A stretch of DNA of 64,000 bases from Streptomyces seoulensis (GTDB lineage: Bacteria > Actinomycetota > Actinomycetes > Streptomycetales > Streptomycetaceae). Both the position numbers and the translations under genes were made by a program. Of the stretch, positions 41,938 to 50,007 are shown piece after piece. The notes under the pieces were generated by a model. The model searched no databases and was not told the DNA's origin. It worked only from the letters and a program-made list of their open reading frames with translations. The stretch spans positions 1,364,001 to 1,428,000 of the forward strand of contig CP054936.1 of the NCBI GenBank assembly GCA_013364255.1. The letters run 5' to 3'. Numbering within the stretch: position 1 is the first letter of the stretch; every line of letters starts with the position of its first letter.

Positions 41938-41956
41938 CGATACCCGGCCGGTATCG
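41938..41956. promoter_or_regulatory. LysR box
   Basis: CGATACC-CGGCC-GGTATCG contains the ATAC-N7-GTAT pattern typical of LysR-type sites. It lies 30 bp upstream of the LysR start and 57 bp before the SDR ATG. Confidence 0.8.
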
Positions 41957-42012
41957 TCGCCCACCCGATCGGTCTTGGACGCGCTGCCGGGCGCGGGGGA
42001 ACCATCGGGTCC

Positions 42013-42756
42013 ATGAGCGAAACGAACGACGTAAGCGAACCGAAGGTCGCGCTGGTGACCGGGGCCAACAAGGGCATCGGCTACGAGATCGCCGCCGGGC
42101 TCGGCGCCCTCGGCTGGACCGTCGCGGTCGGCGCGCGCGACGAGGAACGGCGCGAGGCCGCCGTGGCGAAGCTGCGCGCGGCCGGGGCCGACGCCTTCGG
42201 GGTGCCGCTGGACGTGACCGACGACACGAGCGTGACCGCGGCGGCCCGCCTGGTCGAGGAGAGGGCCGGGCGCCTCGACGCGCTCGTCAACAACGCGGGG
42301 ATCACCGGCGGCGGCCCCCAGGAGCCCACCGTGGTCGACCCGGACCGGGTGCGGGCGGCCGTGGAGACCAACGTCATCGGCGTCATCCGCGTCACCAACG
42401 CCCTGCTGCCGCTGCTGCGCCGCGCGCCGTCCCCGCGGATCGTGAACGTCTCCAGCAGCGTCGGCTCCCTCACCCTCCAGACCACGCCCGGCGCCGAGAC
42501 AGGCCCGATCTCCGCCGCCTACTCGCCGTCGAAGACGTTCCTCAACGCCGTCACCGTGCAGTACGCCAAGGAACTGGCCGGCACGAACATCCTGATCAAC
42601 GCCGTCTGCCCCGGCTTCACGGCCACCGACCTGAACGAGTTCCGCGGGACGCGCACCCCGCGGCAGGGCGCGGTCTCCGCGATCCGGCTGGCCACCGTGC
42701 CGGACGACGGACCGACGGGCCGCTTCTTCTCCGACGAGGGGGAGATCCCCTGGTGA
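42013..42756 (+). CDS. Short-chain dehydrogenase/reductase
   Basis: This 247-aa classical SDR has the NAD(P)-binding TGANKGIG, the NNAG motif (LVNNAGI) and the catalytic Ser in NVSSSVGS with YSPSK supplying Tyr and Lys. The TGANKGIG form and long YSPSK-preceding insert resemble carbonyl reductase-like SDRs in actinomycetes. ATG at 42013; no strong ribosome-binding site is evident. It is probably activated by the divergent LysR. Confidence 0.92.
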   Translation: MSETNDVSEPKVALVTGANKGIGYEIAAGLGALGWTVAVGARDEERREAAVAKLRAAGADAFGVPLDVTDDTSVTAAARLVEERAGRLDALVNNAGITGGGPQEPTVVDPDRVRAAVETNVIGVIRVTNALLPLLRRAPSPRIVNVSSSVGSLTLQTTPGAETGPISAAYSPSKTFLNAVTVQYAKELAGTNILINAVCPGFTATDLNEFRGTRTPRQGAVSAIRLATVPDDGPTGRFFSDEGEIPW

Positions 42757-42765
42757 GGCCCCGCG

Positions 42766-43467
42766 TCAGACGTGGCCGCCCTGCCGGGCCCGGTCCGGCA
42801 GGGCGGCCTCGATCCCGGTCAGGATGAGGTCGATGCCCGCGAGGAACTGCTCGCGGTCGTCGTGGTCGGCGAGCCGGCCCGCGAGCCGGCGCACGAACGG
42901 GTACCGCGCGGCGTCGAGCCGCTCCCACTGCTCGGCGATCGCCCCGAGGAAGGCCGCCCGGTCGGTTCCCGGCCCGTGCAGGCGGGCGTTGGCGGCGTTC
43001 TGCCCGGCGACGCCGAGGACGTAGTTCACCAGCGCGGAGGTCGAGTCGAACCACGCCTCCTCGGGCACGCCGAGCGCCTGGAGCCGGCTGCCGATGCCCT
43101 CGAAGATCCGCGGCATCGCGGTCAGCCACGGCGCGCGCGAGAGCTGCGCGCCCACCCAGGGATGGACGTCGATCGCGTCGAACATGCCGAGGGCGATGGC
43201 CCGGACGGCCTCCCGCGGTTCGGTGCCGTCGCCCGCGTCCGTCATGACGCGGGCGATGACGTCGTCGGTGGCCGCCGCCAGCAGCTCGTCCTTGTTGGCC
43301 ACGTGCCAGTAGATCGCCCCGCTCCCCGTGGCCAGGCGCGCGGCCAGCGCGCGGAAGGTCAGCGCGCGCTCCCCCTCCGCGTCGAGGATCGCGATCGCGG
43401 CCTCCACGATCCGCCGCTTCGAGAGCGCGTCCGCGCGTCGCTCGCCCCGCTGTGTCCCGCTCGCCAT
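42766..43467 (-). CDS. TetR-family regulator (TetR_C_1/VirR-like)
   Basis: This 233-aa protein has an HTH near residues 25-55 (TFRALAARLATGSGAIYWHV) and a TetR/AcrR ligand domain. ATG at 43467 lacks a strong Shine-Dalgarno. Three perfect TGGAAC-N3-GTTCCA palindromes lie between it and the divergent flavoprotein monooxygenase, so it is very probably their ligand-responsive repressor. Confidence 0.92.
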   Translation of the reverse strand: MASGTQRGERRADALSKRRIVEAAIAILDAEGERALTFRALAARLATGSGAIYWHVANKDELLAAATDDVIARVMTDAGDGTEPREAVRAIALGMFDAIDVHPWVGAQLSRAPWLTAMPRIFEGIGSRLQALGVPEEAWFDSTSALVNYVLGVAGQNAANARLHGPGTDRAAFLGAIAEQWERLDAARYPFVRRLAGRLADHDDREQFLAGIDLILTGIEAALPDRARQGGHV

Positions 43468-43487
43468 GCGCACCAGTTTGACATGAC

Positions 43488-43552
43488 TGGAACGGTGTTC
43501 CAACATGGCCGACTGGAACACCGTTCCAGACCCGATGTGGAACGTCGTTCCA
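43488..43552. promoter_or_regulatory. Three TGGAAC-N3-GTTCCA operators
   Basis: Perfect 15-bp palindromes occur at 43488-43502, 43514-43528 and 43538-43552, spaced 26 and 24 bp centre to centre. They fill the 115-bp divergent region between TetR and the monooxygenase. Confidence 0.92.
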
Positions 43553-43582
43553 GACAGGTCACGTACGAAAGGGAACACAACG

Positions 43583-44713
43583 ATGACGACACCGGTCACG
43601 ATCGTCGGCGCGGGCCTCGGCGGTCTCACCCTCGCCCGCGTCCTGCACGTCCACGGCATCCCCGCCACGGTCTACGAGGCCGACCCCTCGGCCGAGTCCC
43701 GCACCCAGGGCGGCCAGCTCGACATCCATGAGAACGACGGGCAGCGCGCGCTCGCCGACGCCGGCCTCACCGACGCGTTCCGCGCGATCATCCACGAGGG
43801 CGCCGAGGCGCTGCGCATGCTCGACCCGCACGGCACGGCGCTGCTGGAGGTCCCCGACGACGGCACGGCCCGGCGCCCCGAGGTGCTCCGCGGCGCACTG
43901 CGCCGGATCCTGCTCGACTCGCTGCCCGACGGCACGGTCCGCTGGGGACACAAGGTCGCCGGGGTGCGCTCCCTCGGCGGCGGCCGGCACGAGCTGACCT
44001 TCGCCGACGGCTCGACCGTGACCAGCGACCTCCTCGTCGGCGCGGACGGCGCCTGGTCCAGGATCAGGCCGCTGCTCTCCGACGCCACACCCGAGTACAT
44101 CGGCACGACGTTCGTGGAGACCTACCTGTACGACGTCGACGCCCGCCACCCCGCGACGGCCGAGGCGGTCGGCGCGGGCGCCATGTACGCGCTCACACCC
44201 GGAAAGGGCATCGTCGCCCACCGCGAGGCCGGCGGCATCCTGCACACGTATGTCGAACTGAACCGCTCCGCCGAGTGGTTCGCGGCCGTCGACTTCACCG
44301 ACCCGGCCGCCGCGAGCGCCCGGGTCGCGGCCGAGTTCGAGGGGTGGGCGCCGCACCTCACCGCGCTGATCACCGACGGCGAGACCCCTCCGGTCGCCCG
44401 CATGATCCACACGCTCCCGGACGGCCACCGCTGGGAGCGGGTGCCCGGGGTGACGCTCATCGGCGACGCCGCGCACCTGATGCCGCCGTCCGGCGACGGA
44501 GCCAACCTGGCGATGTTCGACGGCGCCGAACTCGCCAAGGCGATCGCCGCGCACCCCGGCGACGCCGAAGCGGCCCTCACCGCCTACGAGGAGGCGCTGT
44601 TCCCGCGCACCGAGGGCTTCTACGCCGACGCGCGCGAGATCCTGGACCTCTGCCTCGGCGACAGCGCGCCGCACGGCTTCATCGACTTCTTCCGCGGCGC
44701 CGCGCAGGGGTGA
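43583..44713 (+). CDS. FAD-dependent monooxygenase, TetX-like
   Basis: This 376-aa class A flavoprotein monooxygenase has VTIVGAGLGGLTLARVLHVH at the N-terminus, GGQLDIHENDGQRAL near residue 43, LLVGADGAWSRIRPLL near 152 and LIGDAAHLMPPSGDGANLAM near 292. The GGxLDIHxxxGQxAL segment is shared with TetX-type tetracycline-inactivating enzymes and their many uncharacterised relatives. ATG at 43583 with GAAAGGGA upstream. The divergent TetR and three operators imply tight, ligand-inducible expression. Confidence 0.9.
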   Translation: MTTPVTIVGAGLGGLTLARVLHVHGIPATVYEADPSAESRTQGGQLDIHENDGQRALADAGLTDAFRAIIHEGAEALRMLDPHGTALLEVPDDGTARRPEVLRGALRRILLDSLPDGTVRWGHKVAGVRSLGGGRHELTFADGSTVTSDLLVGADGAWSRIRPLLSDATPEYIGTTFVETYLYDVDARHPATAEAVGAGAMYALTPGKGIVAHREAGGILHTYVELNRSAEWFAAVDFTDPAAASARVAAEFEGWAPHLTALITDGETPPVARMIHTLPDGHRWERVPGVTLIGDAAHLMPPSGDGANLAMFDGAELAKAIAAHPGDAEAALTAYEEALFPRTEGFYADAREILDLCLGDSAPHGFIDFFRGAAQG

Positions 44714-44766
44714 CGGGCGACGCGGGAGGCGAACTCCCTCGCGCGGGCGGCGCGTCGGCGTCGCGG

Positions 44767-45327
44767 TCAGCGCAGCAGGGGGAGGAAGACCGTGTCGACG
44801 ATCTCTTCGAGGACGTGGTCGGGCACGGGGGCGTAGGTCGTGAGGATCTCGTGGCGCAGCAGGTCGAAGGGGAGGGACTTGACGCGCTCGGTGAGGCGCC
44901 GCGGGTCGATCTCGCCGCGCTCGACGGCACGGTCGAAGAGCACGTCGCCGGAGTCCTCGCCCCCCGTCGCGAACAGGTCGCCCAGGCTGTTGCCGGTCTC
45001 CTGGTAGTAGCCGGCCAGGTGCACGTTCATGACGGTGATGAACCGGACGCGGGTGGCGTTGATCTCCCGCATGAGGGTGAGGACGTCCTCCCGCAGGCTG
45101 CCCGTGTCGGGCGTGGGGACGCGCTGTTCCTCCAGGGCGTGGACGATGGCCGCCCGGACGAGTTCGTCGCGGTCGGACCAGCGGCGGTAGAGGACGGGAG
45201 GGCTGGTGCCGGCGCGCCGGCCGACGGCGTCCATGGTGAATTTCGCGTAGCCGCCCGCGGCGAGTTCCTCCCAGGCCGCGTCGAGGAGCGCCTTCTCCAG
45301 TGCCGCCCCGCGGCGCCGCTCGGCCAT
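44767..45327 (-). CDS. TetR-family regulator
   Basis: This 186-aa protein has an HTH (FTMDAVGRRAGTSPPVLYRR) and a short TetR_C domain. ATG at 45327 with AAGGGAGACGCAC upstream. It is divergent from a DHA2 exporter, with AT-rich GATAG/TAAGATA dyads in the 92-bp spacer, so it should repress that exporter. Confidence 0.92.
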   Translation of the reverse strand: MAERRRGAALEKALLDAAWEELAAGGYAKFTMDAVGRRAGTSPPVLYRRWSDRDELVRAAIVHALEEQRVPTPDTGSLREDVLTLMREINATRVRFITVMNVHLAGYYQETGNSLGDLFATGGEDSGDVLFDRAVERGEIDPRRLTERVKSLPFDLLRHEILTTYAPVPDHVLEEIVDTVFLPLLR

Positions 45328-45341
45328 GTGCGTCTCCCTTG

Positions 45342-45407
45342 GATAGACTTGCCTATCTTATCTTAGCGCCCTACGCTGACCGCCGTAAGATAGACCTCTG
45401 TATCTTA
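45342..45407. promoter_or_regulatory. Two related dyads (GATA-type) in TetR/MFS spacer
   Basis: TAAGATA-N8-TATCTTA at 45386-45407 is a perfect 7-bp-arm dyad 12 bp before the MFS ATG. GATAG-N6-CTATC at 45342-45357, followed by TTATCTTA, lies next to the TetR start. Both spacer ends thus carry sites for one repressor. Confidence 0.8.
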
Positions 45408-45419
45408 AGGTGGCCGTCC

Positions 45420-46964
45420 ATGAACACCCCCAGCGGATCCGCACCAGCCCTGTCCGATCCCGCCGGGGCCGCCCCGTCCTCCGGCCCGCCCCGGTCGCTG
45501 CGCGAAGCCTGGGTGGCCCTGGCCGGACTCTCCGCGGTGTTCCTCTTCGAGATGCTGGACAACTCGATCCTGAACGTCGCACTGCCCACCCTCGGACGGG
45601 AGTTGCACGCGTCCGCCGTCGCGCTCCAGTGGGTGACGGGCGCGTACGCGGTCGTCTTCGGCGGGCTGATGCTCCTCTTCGGCGCGGTGGCCGACCGGTT
45701 CGGCCGGCGCCGGGTCATGCTCGTCGGCCTCACGCTGCTCGGCGCCTCCAGCCTGGCGACCGCCTTCGTCACCAGCGCGGAACAACTGATCGCGGTCCGC
45801 GCGGTGACGGGCGTCGCGGCCGCCATGACGACCCCGGGATCGATGGCGCTGGCCTTCCGGCTGTTCGACGACGACGCGCTGCGCGTCCGCGCGAGCACCC
45901 TCATCTCGACCGTGGGCCTGATCGGCCTCGCGATCGGCCCGACGGCGGGCGGCTTCGTGCTCGCGATCGCCCCCTGGCAGGTCCTGCTGCTGGTCAACGT
46001 GCCGATCGCCGCACTGGCCGCCCTCGGGATACGCAGGGGCATCGCCGGGGACGAGGCGGCCGACCTGCACCGCGATCCGGTGGACGTCGCCGGCGCGGTG
46101 CTGGCCACCGCGACGATCGTGCCGGCGCTCGCCGCGCCCACCCTGTTCCTGGACCGGGGCGCCGGGTCATGGCTGCCGTGGCTGGTCGCGGCGGCGGCCG
46201 CCGCGGGGGCGGTCCTCTTCGTCCTCCGCGAGCGTGCGGCCCGCCATCCGCTGCTCGACCTGCGACTCGTCGCGCACCCGCTCGTCGCCGCCGGCCTGGC
46301 CTACAAGGCGGCCGCCGGACTGGCGACCGCCGGGCTCGGCTACCTGGTGACGCTCCAACTCCAGCTGGACTGGGGGTGGTCGCCCGCGCTCGCCGCCGTC
46401 GGGATGCTGCCCCAGGTCGTCGTCCTCGTCGCGGGCGGCGCGCTCATCGGCCCGTTCGTGCGACGGGCCGGACTCGACCGGGCCGCCTGGCTCAGCGCCG
46501 CGGCGGTCGTGTCCGGGCTCGCCGTCTACGCCTCGCTGGGCCGGTTCGGATACGGGTGGGTCGCGCTCGCCCTCGTGCTCGTGGCCGCCGGGATGCGCGT
46601 GGTCGGTGTCGTCGCCGGGGTCAACGTGCTGCGCGGTCTGCCGGAGAACCGGACCACCATCGGCGCGGCGCTCACCGACACCGCGACCGAGGTCGCCTCC
46701 GGCGCCGGCCTCGCCGTCACCGGCACCGTGCTGGCCGGGCTGTTCACCGGTGACATCGCCGCGGCGCACTGGAGCGCGCGGCAGACGGCGCGGTTCCACG
46801 AGGCGGCCACCCTCTCCGGCCTCGCGCTCACCGTCGTGGCCGCGGCACTGGTCGGCTGGGCGATCCGGCACACGCGCGGCGCGGCGAACGGCCGGCCGGA
46901 CACACCCGGTGCCGACGCGCCCGGAGGTTCACCGGAGAAACCCGCGCCGTCCGCCAGCATCTAG
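45420..46964 (+). CDS. MFS drug exporter, DHA2 family
   Basis: This 514-aa protein has 14 predicted helices with EMLDNSILNVALPTLGREL (motif D1), GAVADRFGRRRVMLVGLTLL (motif A) and a GPTAGGF segment (motif C-like). ATG at 45420, following AAGGTGG. It is divergent from TetR across operator-like dyads. It probably gives resistance to a cationic or hydrophobic drug sensed by that TetR. Confidence 0.92.
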   Translation: MNTPSGSAPALSDPAGAAPSSGPPRSLREAWVALAGLSAVFLFEMLDNSILNVALPTLGRELHASAVALQWVTGAYAVVFGGLMLLFGAVADRFGRRRVMLVGLTLLGASSLATAFVTSAEQLIAVRAVTGVAAAMTTPGSMALAFRLFDDDALRVRASTLISTVGLIGLAIGPTAGGFVLAIAPWQVLLLVNVPIAALAALGIRRGIAGDEAADLHRDPVDVAGAVLATATIVPALAAPTLFLDRGAGSWLPWLVAAAAAAGAVLFVLRERAARHPLLDLRLVAHPLVAAGLAYKAAAGLATAGLGYLVTLQLQLDWGWSPALAAVGMLPQVVVLVAGGALIGPFVRRAGLDRAAWLSAAAVVSGLAVYASLGRFGYGWVALALVLVAAGMRVVGVVAGVNVLRGLPENRTTIGAALTDTATEVASGAGLAVTGTVLAGLFTGDIAAAHWSARQTARFHEAATLSGLALTVVAAALVGWAIRHTRGAANGRPDTPGADAPGGSPEKPAPSASI

Positions 46965-47030
46965 GGAGCGCGGGTGCGCGCCCGCCCACCCGCGCGCCCA
47001 CCGCACTTCCCGGCCGCCCGAAGGACACCG

Positions 47031-48326
47031 ATGGCGCAGAAGCCGTACACCAACCGGAACCCCTACGAGCCGCGGCTCGTGGGAAGCCGAGGAGGAGACC
47101 GGCCGCACGACACCCACCGCCCGTACGTCCCGCGTGACCCGCACGACACCTACGCCCCCGGCGGCGTCCCGCCGCACCCAGGACTGGCCGGCGGACCGGT
47201 CTACCTCGACTACAACGCCACCACCCCGGTCGACCCGCGCGTCGCCGAGGCGATGGCGCCGTACCTCACCGCGTTCTTCGGCAACCCGTCCAGCGGCCAC
47301 TCCTACGCCGAGGTCCCGCGCCGGGCCCTCGCCGGGGCCCGTGCCGAGGTGGCTGGTCTGATCGGCGCGCGGGCCGACGAGATCGTGTTCACCGCCTCCG
47401 GCTCCGAGGCCGACCTCCTCGCCCTGCGCGGCGCGGTCCTCGCGTCGGACCGCCGGCGCCCGCATCTGATCACGCAGGCCACCGAGCACCCGGCCGTGCT
47501 GGAGACCGCCCGCGCGCTGGAGCGGCTGCACGGTACGCGTGTGACGGTCCTGCCCGTCGACGGCGCCGGACAGGTGGACCCGGCCGCCCTGGCCGCCGCC
47601 TGCACCGAGGACACCGTCCTGGTGTCGGTGATGGCGGCGAACAACGAGACCGGCGCTCTCCAGCCGGTCGCCGAACTCGCCGCCCTCGCGCACGCGCACG
47701 GAGCGCTGTTCCACTGCGACGCCGCGCAGGCCGCGGGACGGATCCCGCTCGACGTCCGCGCCCTGGGCGCCGACCTGGTCACCGTCGTGGGGCACAAGAT
47801 GTACGCGCCGAAGGGCGCGGCCGCCCTGTACGTACGCGACGGGGTGCGGCTGGAGCCGGTCGTCCACGGCGGCGGCCAGGAGCGCGGCCTGCGCGCCGGG
47901 ACCGAGAACGTCGCCCTGGCCGTCGCGCTCGGCGCCGCCGCCCGGATCGCGGCCGCCGAACTCGCCGACGGAACCCCGGCCCGGACCGCGGCCCTGCGCG
48001 ACGACCTCCACCGGCGGCTCGCCGAGGGACTGCCCGGCCGGGTACGCCTGCACGGCCCGCGCGAGGACCGCCTGCCCAACACCCTCAACGTCGGCATCGA
48101 GGGCGCCCTCGGCCACGAACTCCTCGCCGCCGCCGGCCGGGTCGCGGCCGCCACCGGATCGGCCTGCCACAGTGGCGCCCACACCCCCTCGCCCGTGCTG
48201 AGCGCCATGGGCGTCGAACCGGCCCGAGCCCTCGGCGCGCTGCGGCTGTCCCTGGGCCGCTGGACCACACCCGCGGACGTCGGGACGGCGGCCACGGCCC
48301 TCGTCGCGGCGGCCGCCCCACACTGA
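47031..48326 (+). CDS. Cysteine desulfurase (NifS/IscS class V aminotransferase)
   Basis: This 431-aa PLP enzyme contains VYLDYNATTPVDPRVAEAM, the His of TEHPAVLE, the PLP Lys in VVGHKMYAPKGAAALYV, and the active-site Cys in TGSACHSGAHTPSPVL. It should release sulfur from cysteine for Fe-S clusters or thio-modification. Residues 1-54 are an unusual polar, Arg/Pro/Tyr-rich extension before the fold begins. ATG at 47031 follows CGAAGGACACCG, supporting that extension. No iscU, sufU or tusA-type acceptor or thiouridylase gene is adjacent, so its sulfur target is unknown. Confidence 0.9.
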   Translation: MAQKPYTNRNPYEPRLVGSRGGDRPHDTHRPYVPRDPHDTYAPGGVPPHPGLAGGPVYLDYNATTPVDPRVAEAMAPYLTAFFGNPSSGHSYAEVPRRALAGARAEVAGLIGARADEIVFTASGSEADLLALRGAVLASDRRRPHLITQATEHPAVLETARALERLHGTRVTVLPVDGAGQVDPAALAAACTEDTVLVSVMAANNETGALQPVAELAALAHAHGALFHCDAAQAAGRIPLDVRALGADLVTVVGHKMYAPKGAAALYVRDGVRLEPVVHGGGQERGLRAGTENVALAVALGAAARIAAAELADGTPARTAALRDDLHRRLAEGLPGRVRLHGPREDRLPNTLNVGIEGALGHELLAAAGRVAAATGSACHSGAHTPSPVLSAMGVEPARALGALRLSLGRWTTPADVGTAATALVAAAAPH

Positions 48327-48452
48327 CCGGACCGGTGCGCGGGCAGTTTTGGGACATGCTTTACACGACGCGTGCAACTCGATTCCCGGTCGAACCGTCT
48401 GACAGGAAGTCGGGCTCGCCGAGGGCGACGCGTGGAGAAAGTGGGGCAGGTC

Positions 48453-49451
48453 ATGGGACGGCGCAAGGGCGGCATAGGGATCGCACTGGTGACGGTGACG
48501 ATGCTGATGGGCTCGAGTGCCTGCGGCGGGGGCGGCAGCGGCAGCGGCAGCGGCAGTTCGGGCGGGGACGACGCGAAGGCGCCGGGCAAGCCGAGCGCCA
48601 GCGCCTCCCCGTCCCCGACGAAGCCCGCGGGCCCGCCCATGCTGCTGGAGACGATCACCCCGCAGTCGGGCACCACGGTCGGTGTGGCCATGCCGATCTC
48701 GGTGGTCTTCACCAACCCGGTGGCGGCCAAGGCACGGGCCACCGTGGAGAAGCACATGAAGGTCAGCGCCTCGCAGCCGGTGGCCGGCGCCTGGCACTGG
48801 TTCGGCGACAAACGCGCCGACTGGCGGCCGAAGGAGTACTGGCCCTCCGGCACGAAGGTGAAGGTCGACGTCGACGTGCGGGGGGTGAGCAACGGCAACG
48901 GGCGCTACGGCATACGCGCGTACACGCACTCCTTCCAGGTCGGCGACGACGTGCGCGCGGACGTCTCGGTGACCGGCCACACCATGAAGGTGACCCGCGA
49001 CGGCAAGCCGGTGCGCACCCTGTCCATCAACGCGGGCAGCGCCCAGTACCCGACGTGGAACGGCACGATGGCCGTCATCGACAAGGAGAAGGAGGTCCAC
49101 ATGACCTCCTGCAGCGTCGGCATCAGCTGCACCAAGGGCGACCCGAACTACTACGACCTGAAGCTGCCCTGGGACGTCCACCTCACCCAGTCCGGCACCT
49201 ACGTGCACTACTCGACCGGCGACCCGAACCCGGGCAGCGGCAGCGCCCGCGGCTCCCACGGCTGCGTCCACCTGTCCAAGCCGGACGCCGAGTGGTTCTA
49301 CGGCCAGGTCAAGCAGGGCGACCCGGTCACCATCACCGGATCGCCCCGCGCCAAGGCCCCGGCCGACAACGGCTACGCCTCCTTCAACCTGAGCTGGTCG
49401 CAGTGGCTCGCGGGCAGCTCCACCGGGGAGTCCACGACCGCCGCGCTGTGA
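48453..49451 (+). CDS. L,D-transpeptidase lipoprotein (Ig-like plus YkuD)
   Basis: This 332-aa precursor has a lipoprotein signal ending at the SSAC lipobox, a Gly/Ser-rich linker, a two-part Ig-like region (ISVVFTNPVAAKARATVEKH), and a YkuD catalytic domain. The nucleophile motif is YVHYSTG...GSARGSHGCVHLSK, with Cys in SHGCVHL. It makes 3-3 cross-links in peptidoglycan or attaches proteins, like LdtMt enzymes. ATG 48453 is chosen because GGGGCAGG lies just upstream; a GTG at 48432 would add 7 residues. It converges with the isochorismatase gene, with one base between stop codons. Confidence 0.92.
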   Translation: MGRRKGGIGIALVTVTMLMGSSACGGGGSGSGSGSSGGDDAKAPGKPSASASPSPTKPAGPPMLLETITPQSGTTVGVAMPISVVFTNPVAAKARATVEKHMKVSASQPVAGAWHWFGDKRADWRPKEYWPSGTKVKVDVDVRGVSNGNGRYGIRAYTHSFQVGDDVRADVSVTGHTMKVTRDGKPVRTLSINAGSAQYPTWNGTMAVIDKEKEVHMTSCSVGISCTKGDPNYYDLKLPWDVHLTQSGTYVHYSTGDPNPGSGSARGSHGCVHLSKPDAEWFYGQVKQGDPVTITGSPRAKAPADNGYASFNLSWSQWLAGSSTGESTTAAL

Positions 49452-49452
49452 G

Positions 49453-50007
49453 TCAGCCGAGGCCGGCGATCCAGGCGTCGACCGCGGTGACCTCGCCCTG
49501 GTGCGGGAAGACCTTCTCGGTCAGCACCCGGTGCACCTCCGCGTCGCGGTCGGCGCAGCCGTCGGCCAGGACGGTGAGGCGGTAGTCGAGGTCGGCCGCC
49601 TGGCGCACCGTGGACAGCACGACGCCGCTGGTGGCCAGGCCGGCCAGGACCAGGTGGTCGACGCCCTCGCCGCGCAGCACGAGTTCGAGGTCGCTGCCGG
49701 CGAAGGCGCTGACCCGCTTCTTGGTGACGACGGCCTCGCCGGGGCGGGGCGCGACATCGGGGTGGATCTCCGCGCCGGGGTCGCCGTCGGTGAACGCGCC
49801 TTCGGGCAGGGCGCCGAAGAGCGGGCTGGACTTGGCCTCGGGGCGGCCCGGCCGGAAGCCGACGACGACGTGCACCACGGGCACTCCCGCGGTCCGGGCC
49901 GCGGCGACGGCACGGGCGAGACGGGGAGTGAAGTCGGCGTCGAGACCGGGAACGCGGCCCACGATGGCCTGCTGGAGGTCCATCACGAGCAGGGCGGTGC
50001 GGGTCAT
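49453..50007 (-). CDS. Isochorismatase-like cysteine hydrolase family protein lacking the usual Cys
   Basis: This 184-aa protein has the family Asp in LLVMDLQQAIV, Lys in VVTKKRVSAFAGSDLELVLR, and the cis-peptide region LAGLATSGVVLSTVRQAADL. In nicotinamidase-type members a Cys stands near the end of that region; here Val/Ser replace it. This could mean isochorismatase-like (Cys-free) chemistry or loss of activity. ATG at 50007 overlaps the MFS stop as ATGA. It is third in a MarR-MFS-hydrolase operon and may modify the exported compound. Confidence 0.85.
   Translation of the reverse strand: MTRTALLVMDLQQAIVGRVPGLDADFTPRLARAVAAARTAGVPVVHVVVGFRPGRPEAKSSPLFGALPEGAFTDGDPGAEIHPDVAPRPGEAVVTKKRVSAFAGSDLELVLRGEGVDHLVLAGLATSGVVLSTVRQAADLDYRLTVLADGCADRDAEVHRVLTEKVFPHQGEVTAVDAWIAGLG

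Noticed and set aside
34001..46964. One antibiotic biosynthesis cluster
   Set aside because: There are no PKS, NRPS, terpene or RiPP core enzymes; the genes are arranged as independent regulated pairs.
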